A stretch of 64,000 nucleotides of DNA, from the NCBI GenBank assembly GCA_029582265.1, contig CM055823.1, forward strand, positions 15,016,060 through 15,080,059. Direction: 5' to 3'. This document shows positions 1 to 12,990 of this stretch, piece after piece. Every line of letters begins with the position of its first letter. Within the stretch, counting starts at the first letter, position 1. The DNA is from Zoroaster sp. YZ-2022 (taxonomy: Eukaryota > Echinodermata > Asteroidea > Forcipulatida > Zoroasteridae). Below the pieces are notes generated by a model. The model was not told the DNA's origin, ran no database searches, and was given only the letters and a program-made list of their open reading frames with translations. The position numbers and the translations under genes were made by a program.

Positions 1-529
1 TAAAAGTGATTAACTTTAAAAGAAAAAAACATTAAATTTCATAGGTTTTCCAAAAATTTAGTGTAATTTCCATCCAGGCTGTCACGCTGATATTACTTTG
101 TCAATATACAGCCACTAGTGAATCCTCTAGTTTCATGGAGTGTTTTTTAATTTAAAATATAGAGTGTTTACTTTGACTTTATACATAACTTAGAAGGTTA
201 CACCTTACAGATTGTTTTTGGCAGGCCTTTGAAAAAAAATAGGTACATGTAGTGTAAATCTGTCCCATCTGTCATGCCGGGAATTAACCATATGATCTTA
301 TACAATTCACGTTCATTTAGTTTTAAGCTTTGCCTCTAGACAAAGATTTCAAACTTACAATATTAATTCCTTAGGGGTGATTTTGTTTTGTTTTATCCCT
401 AGGAGAACCGGGATATGCCTGTGTTGTATATTATTTTACACCGATTGATTTAAAGTTGCAAAAGTCCATGCAAAACCTACCATACTAATCTGCTTCTGCT
501 GTAATTCTCTTAGAAATTCAAGACACTAG
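1..529. other. Non-coding, nothing recognised
   Basis: AT-rich sequence with frequent stops in all frames. I see no repeat, exon or RNA signature. Confidence 0.5.
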
Positions 530-1197
530 GCCGTATTCATAAAAAGTAAGTAATTACTAACTAGTAAATGCTATAAGTAAAAGCAACAAGCAAGGTAAGT
601 AAAGGTCTAAAGTCTAAGCAATTGCTAAAATTCTTTATTCATAACTCATTTGCTAAATGATTACAGTTGTTACTTGCCACGGCTAGTAAGTTCTCAAATG
701 TGGTGCTATTGTACCACAGTACCATCCACGAGTCTCGGTATTTGGTGGTATATGGAGAAGGTGTTTGCAAAGCCATTCCACATTTTCTTTCTCAAACATA
801 AATTGGAAAGTTCTGTAAGTGGTAGGGTTGACTTCATCACGATTAAGCCCTGATGTTATACACCTTTAGGTTGTGGTCTTGGACGTAAAAACATGGCAGA
901 AGATGTGAAATATGTCTGTACTGGCTAAACAACAAGCCAAAAAATTAGAGGTGCTTGAAAACAATCACTAGTAAATGCTAGTCAAAGGTAATTTTATGAA
1001 TACAAATTAAGTAGGAATGCTAATTTCTCTAGCATTTACTTATAAGTAAAAAGCAATTACTAATGCTTAAAATTTGTACATAGCTTTTTACTTGAAAGTC
1101 ATTGCTTATTTCTATGAATACACATTTAAGTAAAAGGTTAGTAAAGGGGGTTGTTACTTTAGTAAAAGCAATTACTTATTTTTATGAATACGGCCCT
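530..1197. mobile_element. MITE with GGCCGTATTCAT terminal inverted repeats
   Basis: The left end reads GGCCGTATTCATAAAAAGTA and the right end is its inverted counterpart (…TTTTTATGAATACGGCC). The interior is full of short AGTAAGTAATT / AATTGCTAA-like motifs in both orientations, so most of the roughly 670 bp can fold back. No transposase is present, so it is non-autonomous. A clear target-site duplication is not visible, so the superfamily is not assigned. Confidence 0.7.
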
Positions 1198-2092
1198 TAA
1201 CGTCTGTGAAGAACAAAAGTAGTATCATTGAATGTTAATAACATGTGCTGAATATTTGTTGTTTCACCCTTAAATTAATATTCACATCGCTAATTAGTGT
1301 AGGGAAAATATTGCCAACGATAAGAGCAGACTTTCAACAGGGCATGAAAACAGTAAGTCCTAGTTTTAAAATGAACACAGTGATCAGAACATTACTGGCT
1401 CATTTATGCAGCAGATATGACCTTTATCATGTGGGGTATTATCAACAAAGAGTTAACTCTAAATCTAGCACTCCTTTTCCATGCCCTTTTGTCCGCTTTT
1501 AATGCATCAAATAAATAAATTAATACTAAAGATTGCCTTTTGTACACATATGGAAATCAGGGGAAAATTTATATTTTCCTTCCTATGTAATGGTGGTCCA
1601 ATAATATGTACATAGATGATTCTACAGTATTACTCTTTTGGTGTTGGCATACCCCATACATTCTCAAAAAAATGCTCTGATATTTAATTAAAGTAGGGCC
1701 TATAACTGAGATTTTACACATCAGTCATACTCAAAATTAATTCATAAACATAATTTATAGAATTTCATTTCAAAAGTTTGATCAAACTGTAAAAAAGTTA
1801 GGTTGTACATGTTGTTACCGTTGTCTTTTAGAAGAGTAAAATTGGTGATCTTATATATTTTTTAATTGTAAAATTACACATTTAATATTGATCGTTATGT
1901 TAGTTTTAATGTAACTCAAAGCTGTCGTCCTACCACTAGGGGACTTTCTTCTGATCCTTTATATGTTAACTGTTCCTAGGTATAAAAACTGAATCACATA
2001 ATTATTTTTATTATTGTCAACGGATTGTTCCTTAATCTGAATCAACTTCCTTTGGCAGCAAGATTCGCCACTTCACTTTCGTTGTATCTCAA
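1198..2092. other. Non-coding, nothing recognised
   Basis: AT-rich. The 85-codon open frame at 1245-1502 has no recognisable domain or exon signals. Confidence 0.4.
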
Positions 2093-2388
2093 GTATCCCA
2101 GTTTTACAGAACAAAATTTTCTTCCCAGTTTTCGTAGATAAATATTCGTACATTGTAGATAATATTCGTACATTTGCCATTGCTCTCTTCTTGTCGGCGT
2201 ATTTAATGTATTGCTTAACTGTTGTCTTTTCCGTCCTAAACTCTCTGCTTCCAAGCGGCCCTCCAGTGGTGTAGCAGGGGGCGTGTAAAGAAGTATATAA
2301 TGTTTCTTGTGTGGTAGGATGGCCTTGTGTAGAGGTGCTGGTAACCTGTTCTATCTTACCACTCACTGGCTTTGTTTAAAAATGAAAA
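2093..2388. repeat. Dispersed repeat, copy 1 of 2
   Basis: About 295 bp aligns by eye with 39848-40141 in the same orientation. Shared blocks include CAGTTTTACAGAACAAAAT, GCGGCCCTCCAGTGGTGTA, GGTATATAATGTTT-like sequence and CTTACCACTCACTGGCTTTG. The copies differ by substitutions and small indels, so they are not recent. No coding capacity or terminal repeats are evident; it is an unclassified interspersed element. Confidence 0.75.
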
Positions 2389-3888
2389 ATAAATATAATA
2401 AAATAAATAAAAATAAAACAAACATGTAACATACACCTGAAATTTAGGCTCAGACTTACTCCAATAAAGCCTGAGTGATAACACTCAACACAGACAGAGG
2501 CAACATGCACGTAAGCCATGGCTTACTAATCTATTGCAGTTCTGCTTTTAAACTATAATATATTATACTATTTATAGGGCCTAGGCTAGGTTTACTCGAT
2601 GAGGATGTCATGATTCAGTCATAACACCGCCATGAATCATGACATTAACTTCCGATAGTGATATTTTTTGTTTTAAATAATATAAAAGAAACTTTAAATT
2701 AAAGGTTGTTACTTGGATTATCCACACCTGACATAAACTTAAACTAACGTTAATAAAACTAAAAGGTAACGTAGGCCTCACTTTACGCCGTATGTAACGT
2801 TAACTTAAGCATCTGGTTAAACTTTGCTTAGAAGAAGTGCAATCCCACCAAGCGACTGGAAGATCAAACCCAAAAGCTTAATAAATAAAATAATGCCTAA
2901 GGCCAAGTCAAAGAAAAATATCCAAACAAACAAGAATATAACAGCAAAAATCAAGTATCTGATGTAGTTTTGTATCACAGAAATCTTCCTCTGCTGTTCG
3001 CAGAATAAGCGGGACCAGCCGACTACTTGTTATAAATTAGGCCTCTAATTAAGGTTAGTTGCTAGCACAGTGAGTTAGCACTACGACTACGTGTCGTTAG
3101 CCAGTGGTCGAAACGAGTACCTTCAAAATCATAACCACTGCATCAGTAACGTGAAAATCAAGTAAAACTAAACTAAACCTGTTTTGCGCAAACATTTCCC
3201 CATGATATTTATGGCATAAAACTTTCAAAACATTTTTGTAAACGTACGTCAGATTTGGCTTCAGATGCGTTCATGTTGGATACATAGTTGACGGACGCCA
3301 GCATGCATGTCGAGCAAGCAGCATGCAGTATACAGTATGTAGAACGTTTGTACACATATTGTGATTATGATGTGGACACCACTGATCTCTATATATTAAG
3401 ATAGACCAGTGGTGGACACCAGCGAGCAAAACTTTGTTTGCCAACAGAAATTGGAAAATCACCAAATTATTGATCGAAAAAGGGTGTCTTTTGGACAAAA
3501 AACTACAGAGCTTTCGGAAAATACAACAATTACGCAATAAATAACCTTTTTTTTGCAAACATGAATCCAAATTTGTTCATTTATTTGAGAAAATCCAGAA
3601 GTCAAACCAAATGACTATTTTTAACACCTCTTCACTTATACACCCATGAAAAATTCTCCATCATAAATCAATTAAACAGACACCCCTAACCAAAGGTGTG
3701 AATCCTTCCATTATTCTATGGCGGGAAATTGTTTATGAGCTAGACCAAGGAGAATATGAAATGTTCGTTTGGTTTTTTCAGATATAAGCGCTCATTTTCC
3801 TCATTAGGGGAGACTTTGCAAATGTCTCCCGGGAAGTGAAATGTCTCCATAATGGCCTTTTAAAACTCCAAGTTGTCTCCCAAGTAAC
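2389..3888. other. Non-coding; one imperfect hairpin
   Basis: No gene recognised. Bases 3368-3421 contain GTGGACACCACTG and CCAGTGGTGGACACC around an AT-rich loop, giving an imperfect stem-loop. The 99-codon minus frame at 3271-3570 has no exon signals or domain. Confidence 0.4.
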
Positions 3889-3942
3889 CCATCATCATCG
3901 TCGTCGTCGTCACGATCGTCGTCGTCGTCGTCGTCGTCAAAT
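3889..3942. repeat. CAT/CGT trinucleotide microsatellite
   Basis: A run of CAT then CGT triplets, with one interruption near 3915. It makes the local plus-strand frame read as arginine-rich, which should not be taken as coding. Confidence 0.8.
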
Positions 3943-4556
3943 CGTCATCAAACGACTTTCTCTCCTTCTCGATGCGTGCCCCATCGGTCGGTGGTGCTGC
4001 AGGGGCCGGAGTTCATGCAGCAACGCCATCTCGCCAGGGTGCAGGGAACCACGGGTGTGGGCATCTGGGATCGATACAAGGCTCACCGTTCCCTGTGTTA
4101 AGGCTCAATGATGAGAATATTGGCGAAAATATGAGAGTTTGGATTAAAATTTCTGTCTTTTATACTCTACCATCCTCCGGCGACCTGTCTCCAACTTGCC
4201 CGAAATCATCATCAGCCATGCATGTTGCGCTTTTTCTACCCCTCCACCACAATAAACTGCACACACCTCCACCTTAATTCATTGACAAATGTATAAAACG
4301 GATGAATATTTTGCTATAAATACAACTTACAATTTTTCCATAACAACGAATTTGGCGTAACAGTTTTCAGTTTGAAATGTGAATTGAAGTTTGCAATTAA
4401 AATGAACGTGTTATTATTAGTAGGCTCGGTAAACTGTCAGGGACATTGTGCATCCACATGAATAATGGCATAATTTTACTTACTTTTAGTGATACCGGTT
4501 CATTCAAAACTGACATGACGTCATAAACAATAATTTAAAAAATTCAATCATGTTAT

Positions 4557-4803
4557 TGCCGCAAATCAGTCCTCTTTGTGGAGAAGTTTGTGCAGTTGTC
4601 TGCAGTACGTGTGCAGTTTTGTGTGGAGGAGTATTTGCCACTGTCTCTGGTTGTGTGCAGTTTTGTACAGTTGAGGAGTTATGCACGCATGCACCCAGCA
4701 TGCATATGCGCAATACTCCCTCCACAACAAAAACTTTGCACCCCACAACCACTACAGGTAACTGCACTGGCTTTCCTCCACAAAGAGGACTGATTTTGCA
4801 GCA
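4557..4803. mobile_element. Fold-back MITE (CAAATCAGTCCTCTTTGTGGA arms, partial quote)
   Basis: The left arm near 4563 reads AATCAGTCCTCTTTGTGGA and the right arm near 4775-4797 is its near-perfect reverse complement. The arms continue inward imperfectly (TGTGCAGTT, GGAGTATT on both sides), leaving a short central segment. There is no transposase. The 173-codon frame over it is fortuitous. Confidence 0.7.
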
Positions 4804-5165
4804 CACATACTACTACTCTCCTGCTATAAACTCAATCACTGATTGTTTAATACACACAATTAGGCTCTGCACACACAATGTCACAAGATTTCTCTTCATA
4901 AAATTAATATTACATCATGCCATCATCTGCTCCAGTTTATATAGGACCCTTTGTGATGCATTAAATCTCAATACTATAAACTGGAAGAATGAAACTTCGT
5001 GCATACTGGTTGAGTCAAAGGACATCTGCAAAGGTTTGATTTACGGAATTCTTTTCATCAACTTCAGATAGACGGTAACAACTTAGAATCATTCGTCTCA
5101 TCATTGCAATTAATTTATAGTGCAGACCTGTCTTGGTTGGATTCTAAAAACATTAAAACGGTCTA

Positions 5166-7396
5166 ATGCTTTCATCTCTTAAGAGGGTAAACGAGCTAAC
5201 CTTTCTGTCAAAACCGGTCAAAACCGAATTATGGAAGACACATCTTGACTCCTTTCTTGGAACTGCTTATAGCCTACCAGAACATTCCCCACACTCGAGA
5301 GGGACTAAGAAGGTCAGTGAAGATCTCAAAAGGCAAATTGCATCAAATGTAGAATGTTCTGGTAGTTGTATCATTGAAGAGCACCAGATCTGAGTTAAGA
5401 GACAACAACAAACAAGAAAATTGGACCCTCCCATCAACATCTACCCAGAATAGATTTTTCCAAGTGATGATGAAGGCACTATCAAATAACCACGGTGAAG
5501 ACAAACTCGCTGGTCACACAAATCTCACGCTAAAGTATGATGGGAACAACAAAACTACTGGGACAACTAACTGAAGTGGGAATCTGTCTGCAGACAATAC
5601 ATTCCTCAACTGAGAATTCGCCAACAGGTGGGAGGAAAGGCTGAGGATTACGTGAATACAATTCAAGAAGTTTGTGGGAAAGATCTTCTTTTCGCGAGTC
5701 AAGAACACAATGACGGACAGGTGTATAACAAATGACTGTATTGTGATAGAAAATTGGAAGAGGCACTTGATGGGGATCAAAAATTTAATTCCTCCAGGTG
5801 TAGTATGCACCTGCTTGATGCTTTTATCATGCTTGCGAAAATGACTTTATGAATACACGAGAAAGCACAGGGTACATCCTCAACCTTCACAACAAATGCC
5901 ATACAAAAGGACCGGAAAGCAGCACGCATGACCTTCTCCGAGCAATAGATAAACTCTTCCATGATCTGGAGATGTAGATGTGGAAGGGAATTGAGGAATT
6001 TCTTCATTCCAAGGGATACAGCAATTCAACTGAGCTACAAGACAGAAGTCTACTACCGTTTGATTGGAAATCGCTTTAATATTTTCCCCTAGATGCCATG
6101 TTGTCGTTTCTTTCCTACTCCAGGTCATTCAGAATTTTTTCAAAGATCCGTCATCCATCAATCTATTTCAAGTTGCTGTATTAAATGCACTAACATAATT
6201 ATGGAAGGTGCAATGCAGACCCCTTAGTCTAGTGGGCCCAAGGATTTATTACAAGGCCACGGATGAGGCTCGATCGCACAAAGATTTGAATATTCTTAAG
6301 AAATGAATCCGATTTCTACGATGAAGCTGTAACAAAACTATCACAATGGAAAGCACAGCCAAATTCAATGCTCACAAGCAACTGTGGAGTGTCGTGGCCG
6401 AGCGGTCTAGCTTACCGGACTCAAGTTCTGGTGTTAGTAGCAGAATGTGGGTTCAACCTCAGCCGTGACACTCCTGTGTCCTTGAGCAAAACAGACACTT
6501 AACCATAATTGCTTCTCCACCCAGGGGTTAAATAGATGGGTACCTGTGAGGGCAGAGTTGCTTGATTAGCCCTATATGCGCTGTAATGGCAGCAATTGAG
6601 CTATACACTCCACCCTGGAGCTGAGATGGTTTCAGGAATGATTTATGAGCCTTATGAGCAGGGGTAATGATATAATGCGCACCAGAGTAATCACCACTTA
6701 GTTGATTGGATATACGTGCGCGGTATATAAGTCCACACATTAATGACTATTAAGCAAATGTTCAATCTTTGAATATATATCCCTCTCCAAGGAGGACATT
6801 CAGCTAAACGACCTAAACAACTTCTCCTCAGACGATGAAAGGAAACCACCGGAGTCCATCCTACAAATTTGTTAGGTGCTGTTGAATCCAGTCATTATGT
6901 AGAGGCAACTGCAAGAACCCAGCTTCCAGGAGAGCGACCTCAACAAGATGTGAGAGCACAGGCAATGTCTACCGATCAGCGCATAATATATCTGGGGAAA
7001 GGAGAATTTGCGATGGTAGATGCACCCACATCAGAAGGGCACCAAATTCCACAGATTGGGAAAATAGAAGCAAAAACCATATTCAAAAGTAACAAAACCA
7101 GGAGCTAGCTCAGTGCTCAAAAACAAATCAGAGAAGGAAAAAACATCATGGCCAATCAATAGCATTCGGAAGAAAGGAGAGGATAGTAACCAAAAGAAAG
7201 GAAGAAATAGATTAGAAAAGCGACTGAGAAAAAAGGCTAGAAGATATGCGGAAGGAATTAAACACAGCGGGAGGAGAGACAGCGTTTCAGGCAGGAACAT
7301 CGAAGACGTCATGGAATTAATGGGGGTCTGTGGACAACTAGCAACAAATGGATGGAGAAACATCATCAAAAAACATGGGAGTGAGGAAAGCTACTA
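5166..7396 (+). pseudogene. Possible decayed coding remnant, family not recognised
   Basis: Unlike its surroundings, this stretch is less AT-biased and has several consecutive plus-strand open pieces (5166-5393, 5374-5574, 6869-7108, 7113-7397) in shifting frames, rich in charged residues; the last is strongly basic. A tRNA-derived SINE (6387-6745) splits it. The pattern is what a long-dead retroelement or gene leaves, but I recognise no domain, so this is weak inference. Confidence 0.25.
6387..6745 (+). mobile_element. tRNA-derived SINE, copy 1
   Basis: The head contains a pol III A box (GTGGCCGAGCGG) and a degraded B box (GGGTTCAACCTC), as in a Leu/Ser-type tRNA. The body (CCACCCAGGGGTTAAAT, GGGCAGAGTTG, TGGCAGCAATTGAG) matches the copies at 30583-30938 and 31333-31678. 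The 3' part holds the ATATAAGTCCACACATTA motif. It is diverged and lacks a long ATT tail. Confidence 0.9.
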
Positions 7397-9319
7397 AGTG
7401 CAGTAAAGGCACAAATTAACATACACATCATTTGCTAGCCTGCTTCTCCTTTGGTGAACTTTACTGTAATAAACACAGTAGAAATTAAATGGTTACTACA
7501 TGTATGTAACTTTTATCAAGTAGAACATTAAAACAATGCATTAAAATGTTTCATAACACAGGATAAAATTTGGTTGGTGCTGGCTTAATTGTCATTCAGA
7601 ATTTGATTAATACCTGAAGCCCTTCATCTAACAAATAAATAGCTATGAAGTGCTATGCAATTCACAGTAATGTATTAATTGTATACTGTATATTGTTGCT
7701 ACACATAATGTGAGAAGTACAGGGTCACAAAATATTTGTTAGTGTAAGAAACAAGGTCAACAATTTTGAACTTTGACCTTGCGTAAGAATCAGGTTTTCA
7801 TGAACCGATCCCCACAAGTAAGATAAGCAAAATGAATGTCTCAAAAGAGCTCTATCCAACTAGACTACTTTACAACTCAATCAAATCAAATCTCAAATTT
7901 TGTGATTTCCACCACTGATCTTATCCTAGCGTTTATGTGAAAACATAACGATAGGATCATCCTAGCCACTACTCCACATGGTTGAACCTACTTTTATTAT
8001 TAATAAAATACAGGATTTTGCTCACCATAATGCATGCCGCATATGCGTCTAGTGTCACAGCGAATCATCATGAACAACCCCTCCTGGCCGTCATTCCCTT
8101 CATCATAGGTCATGGTAAACCTCACTCAATGTGTCACTCTCATCCACAGTGCATGCTGCGCTAACACTACCACCCAACACCTCATGAAGGTGGCTACATA
8201 CGTATACTGGTACGGTAGGTCACACATATCCGTATGGCATGCCACACATTGAAACGGGCGCGCGGCCGCGGGTGGCATGCATCCAGGGGCTCGTTTCAGG
8301 TATTCGGATTGTCTCAGTAGCTTCCGGCCGTTTGTTTATTTCTGAGTTCGTTTATTTCTGAGTTGTTCATTTATTTCGCTGTTCGATGTACAGCGCGCGC
8401 AATATCGTTTGTTATTATTATTGTATTTTTTATTTCGTTGCGTTATACTTTTGTTTTGCGTGTTATTTTTTGTTTTGCATGTATTTAAATTTTGTTTTCA
8501 TGTAAAATTATTATTTTTGCGGAATTTGTTATTATTGTTGTTTGTTTTGTTTTTGTCTTGTTTATTTTTTTTGTTCTATGCAAAATAATAATTTTTGAGA
8601 AAAGGCTCGAACATTAATCCGATTATTCAGAAACCAAACCCAAACGCATAGTGTCTTGTATGGGAAATCATGTGGTTATTTTTAAATTAACACAACGCTA
8701 TCTACTGCAACGGCAAAGTGACAATTTCTTTTCAAAACAGACTTTCTATTTGGAGTTTACATGCAGAAAAACCAAACTTCTGTTACACAATAAAAACCAC
8801 TGAAAACTAAACAAGAAATTGCGACAAAAGTATTTAGAAAGAAACTTAATTCTCAGGAAAAATAGTGTTCTTGCTGATGCCCTGAGAACAACTAGATAAT
8901 TACCTGCAAACCATATTGAGTAAAAACCTGGAATTAAGCAGAATTGCTTGAACTTAAAACAAATTTCAAACATAGATGCATGTTTGGAACTTTTGTTCTT
9001 ATTATGAACGTATTATCAATACTACTTTCATTGCTATACTACTTGTACATGACAAAAAATCTTGCAACCATGAGGGAGGCCTTTTCCTTCTCGCACCGGC
9101 CTAGTGTTTTGAGATGCATTTTTAGCGCTTTCACTTTGTGTTCCCCTTAATGTCTGTTTTGTACCGAGTCAGTTTTTGTTTGCAACTGCTCATGAAATCT
9201 GGGCATGTGTCTTGTTCTGGCTCATTATAATATTTCTTTCACATGTGTCTACTGTTTCTTTTGTACTTGACTCCCTCACTGGAGACCTGTACTGTTACAC
9301 TGTTTCCCATCTTGTCAAC
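7397..9319. other. Non-coding; GC-rich dyad at 8233-8280
   Basis: AT-rich, nothing coding recognised. Around 8235-8280 a GC-rich core is flanked by GGCATGCCAC and GTGGCATGC, a small dyad. From about 8330 there are degenerate GTTTATTTCTGAGTT repeats and T-rich sequence. Confidence 0.4.
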
Positions 9320-11231
9320 TAAAGTATATGGATGTACTTTTTAAAAGGAGTAGTCAGTTTGTCTTGCCGTGTTTGTTTCACCAGAACTGCATCCCTGGCT
9401 GCAGAGTGCTTTCGGCTGCACTCCGTTTTCTCGTCTATATACAACTTGTTTTGTATTTCTGCGCAGCATCTTTATCCTCTTCACTTCTTCATCTAGCCCA
9501 CGATTATCGACTTCAACTGCGGAAGTTTCCTGTTCGCAATTTTCTGCCGAACATTAATTCAGTTGGAACACTCGGATTGTTCCATGGGGCGTGGTTCTGT
9601 ACGCGAACAGATACGTACAGCGGACTTCTTTCCAGTCCGAGATTCAGCGTTGGCAATTCGAATGCGCTTTATCAATGGCCCTGTTGCCTCTTAACCTCCA
9701 TTTGCTGCTGGATGCAAAGGAGTAACCGCTCTATGGTGATATCATTATCCTTTAGGTAATTATCAAAAACCTCAGATCGAAGCAGGGTCCATTGATACGA
9801 TGTTATGGACCTAGGCAGACCATATCGACTGAAAATGTTTCTCCAAGGCCTCGACGGTGCGCTCGCTTGAATTGTCTTTCATGACCTCAATCTCCCATAG
9901 TACCTGCTGTAGTAATCCACCACCTAGGCTTTATGTTTCGATGGCAATGGTCCCATTAAATCAATAGCTAAATCTTGCCATAGCCCAGATGGCATAGTGT
10001 AGAGGTTCAATGGTTCTGGATTGGGCATTGATCCAGTTGTTTGACAACCGTGACATGACCGCACATACTTTTCAACATCCTTTTTCCATTTGGGGCCATC
10101 ACACTTTGGTTTCTAAGAGTCTTACTTTGTACCTACAGTATGCCAAGGTGTCCCTGATGTGCCAACTCCACACACTTCATTCTTTTTTTCTTTGGAATAA
10201 CAAGTCTGGTACCCCTACCACTAGATATCCAATGCAACTTAGTTCATTTCTAACTGCACAAAAATTAACACTTAATTTGTCTCTGTTTGTCTTCCTTGAG
10301 ACTCCTAGCATCGATGAGTTCTTCATCAACTTTTGACACTTCTTCAACTTCTCTCGTTGAAACAGCTCTGGGTGTTGTACTCCTTTAACAAATCAGAATT
10401 ATTCCTCTGCTTGTGTCTGTACGTGACTAGAATTGTCTTCACAATTAGCGTCAATCAATATTGACAATGGATCTGCAATGTTCATTCGACCCAGTTGGTA
10501 CTGGATTCTAAACGTGTGCGACATCAACTTGAGCATCCATCAGCAAATGCCTTGCGTTGGGTCGACTTGGGACCATATAACACCTCAACTGTTTACATAG
10601 CCAGTAGCCAGTTCAACCTCAATCCCATAAAGTGAGATGTGAATTTACACGCCCATACAACTGCTAATGCCTCTTTCTCTGTTGAATATCTCGATTCCAC
10701 GTCTGTAAGTATGCGACTGGCATAGCTAATGACTAAATGTTTGTCCATTGTACTCTTGTATTAGGATACGCACCAAGTCATGCATTACTCGCATCTGTTA
10801 TCGAAAAACTCGTGCAGGTTGCATCCAATCAAAGAAAAATACCCTAATGCCTCCTGTGTTGTCAAACACTCTTTTGGTTCTCAAAACTCTCTTGTTGCTC
10901 TTTTCACATACAAAGTGCATGTTTTACGGACCAATATTCGCAGTGGTTCAGTCAGTGTGGCCAAATTGGGTATGTATCTCGCTGAAAATTTTTCAAACCG
11001 AGAAACTTTTTCACCTCTGTTGCATTCATTGGTTGTCTGGCATTCTTCATTGACTTAATTCTGGTCCTTAAGTTGGTTCTATTCCTCTATTAGACAGCAC
11101 ATGTCCCATGAATATGATTCGCCCCATACCGAATTGGTGCACTTCTCAGGATTGAGGGCGTTCCAGCACCCGCTTCAACCTCGTCACCTGTTTCCTGGGC
11201 CCTACCCAAAATAAAAAAAATTTTTTTTGGA
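9320..11231 (-). pseudogene. Broken Ty3/gypsy-type pol (RT end, RNase H, integrase)
   Basis: Read on the minus strand in shifting frames, the order is that of Ty3/gypsy pol. The RT end and connection come first at about 10.9-11.2 kb. RNase H follows at about 10.55-10.8 kb (TDASN motif, then YSTEKEALAVVWA-like). The integrase zinc finger and core lie at about 9.6-10.2 kb (AHQGHLG, then CHGCQ, then AIDLMGP). The integrase tail is near 9.35-9.55 kb (GDAVLVKQ). Many stops and frameshifts break it, so it cannot make an intact polyprotein. The upstream part (protease/RT core) is lost in, or beyond, the assembly gap. No LTR was recognised. It is unrelated to the DIRS further right. Confidence 0.85.
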
Positions 11232-11731
11232 NNNNNNNNNNNNNNNNNNNNNNNNNNNNNNNNNNNNNNNNNNNNNNNNNNNNNNNNNNNNNNNNNNNNN
11301 NNNNNNNNNNNNNNNNNNNNNNNNNNNNNNNNNNNNNNNNNNNNNNNNNNNNNNNNNNNNNNNNNNNNNNNNNNNNNNNNNNNNNNNNNNNNNNNNNNNN
11401 NNNNNNNNNNNNNNNNNNNNNNNNNNNNNNNNNNNNNNNNNNNNNNNNNNNNNNNNNNNNNNNNNNNNNNNNNNNNNNNNNNNNNNNNNNNNNNNNNNNN
11501 NNNNNNNNNNNNNNNNNNNNNNNNNNNNNNNNNNNNNNNNNNNNNNNNNNNNNNNNNNNNNNNNNNNNNNNNNNNNNNNNNNNNNNNNNNNNNNNNNNNN
11601 NNNNNNNNNNNNNNNNNNNNNNNNNNNNNNNNNNNNNNNNNNNNNNNNNNNNNNNNNNNNNNNNNNNNNNNNNNNNNNNNNNNNNNNNNNNNNNNNNNNN
11701 NNNNNNNNNNNNNNNNNNNNNNNNNNNNNNN
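11232..11731. other. Assembly gap (500 N)
   Basis: Exactly 500 N, the conventional length for a scaffold gap of unknown size. It follows directly on the gypsy pseudogene, suggesting that repeat collapse caused the break. Confidence 1.
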
Positions 11732-11794
11732 TAGTTAAATAGATTTTTGGAATGAGATGGTACATACCTCGGCCTAGGGCAAACCAAAGGTATC

Positions 11795-12010
11795 CCTGTA
11801 ATCAGTGCCAATACCCTGGAGTCCCTCCGATCTGTAACCCTTTTTTGAACGCAGTCAAGGGAGTTTTACCAGGGACGTCAAGGGCTTATGCCCTAGATCT
11901 AGCCCACAAGGTTCACTTACTCAATACACTATAATGATAAAGAAGAGAAAAGTTGCATGCTTTGATGACTTGTTTTTTCTGGTAATTTTTATGGAGAATC
12001 TGCAAAAATT
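11795..12010. repeat. Diverged duplicated segment, copy 1
   Basis: AGTGCCAATACCCTGGAGTC and CCCTCCGATCT here match AGTGTCAATACGCTGGACTC and CCCTCCGATCT at 12998-13030. The downstream CAGGGAC, TCACTTAC and TTTTATGGAGAATCT-like blocks also recur in the same order. Function unknown. Confidence 0.55.
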
Positions 12011-12990
12011 ATGCTTTGAACATGCGGAGAATATTGTTTTTAGTATTGTACTGTAGTTCCAAATCATGAATTTATTTTGATGTTTTAACTACGTGGCGAG
12101 CAGCAGCACGAACCCTGTGTGGTACAAGGCAGACACCCCGAAACACTGCCAAAAAAACATCTATATTGAAAAAACTTATCGTCCTACCCCAAAGTTTTTT
12201 TCTTTCATGGAAAGAGCAAAGAATGTTCTTTGATATGTGTAAGAATAAACAAAATCTGTTCATTCTCACCAATCGTTATTTGTACTATTTGTACTTTTCA
12301 AAATTAAATGTGCGAATAGAATGGAATCGCCCAACACTACTGGTTTGGATTTTGACAGTGATGTACATGTGTACATGTAATACATGTACGCTGCATACAC
12401 ATACACATGTACACAGTGGCGACGCAGTGTAGTGTAGTGTAGTGTACATTCATACGTGTACGATTGTGCACAAGTGTATGGTTGTTGTATGTGAAGAGCT
12501 CCGCACACTCATGCTGCTCGTTTGTGAATGAGAGGGTACCAACGTTGATGGCGCGCTTTACCTTTGACCTCGTCCACCACCCCCTGACTTTTGTTACATA
12601 CCAAAATTATTAACTGCTGTATGTGACAATTATCTAGGACACAAAACAACTAGAACTAGGAAATTAGCTGACAAAGGGGTTAACAAACTTACATTTTATT
12701 ACAGGTTGACTTGTAAGGTGTACCACATGCCGACGAAGGATTGAATTGAAGTGTGTACTCCTAATAAAAAGCAAAGATTATCATACATAAAATAATACCA
12801 TAAAATTTCACAGGCGGCTCGATATAGGCCCTACATGTAGCTGTAGGAGAATTATTTTGTAAAAGATACTCTAAAATAAAATTTTCCATGCGCCATTTTG
12901 TTCAAGGGCAGATTTGTTTATTTCGAACACGCGTTGCCGTCTGCGACTCGGCGCTAGAACTTCACGCATGCGTCTGGAAGGTGCGTAGCC
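12011..12990. other. Non-coding; TG/AC-rich low-complexity stretch
   Basis: Bases 12360-12500 are rich in GTACATGT/ACACATGTAC and GTGTAGTGTAG. A GCGCCATTTTG box at 12890 resembles a YY1 site (inference). No exon with a domain was found. Confidence 0.4.

Noticed and set aside
9328..9759. 143-codon plus frame
   Set aside because: Antisense to the gypsy integrase tail, which gives recognisable motifs on minus.
11146..11811. Open frames across 11146-11811
   Set aside because: They run through 500 N.
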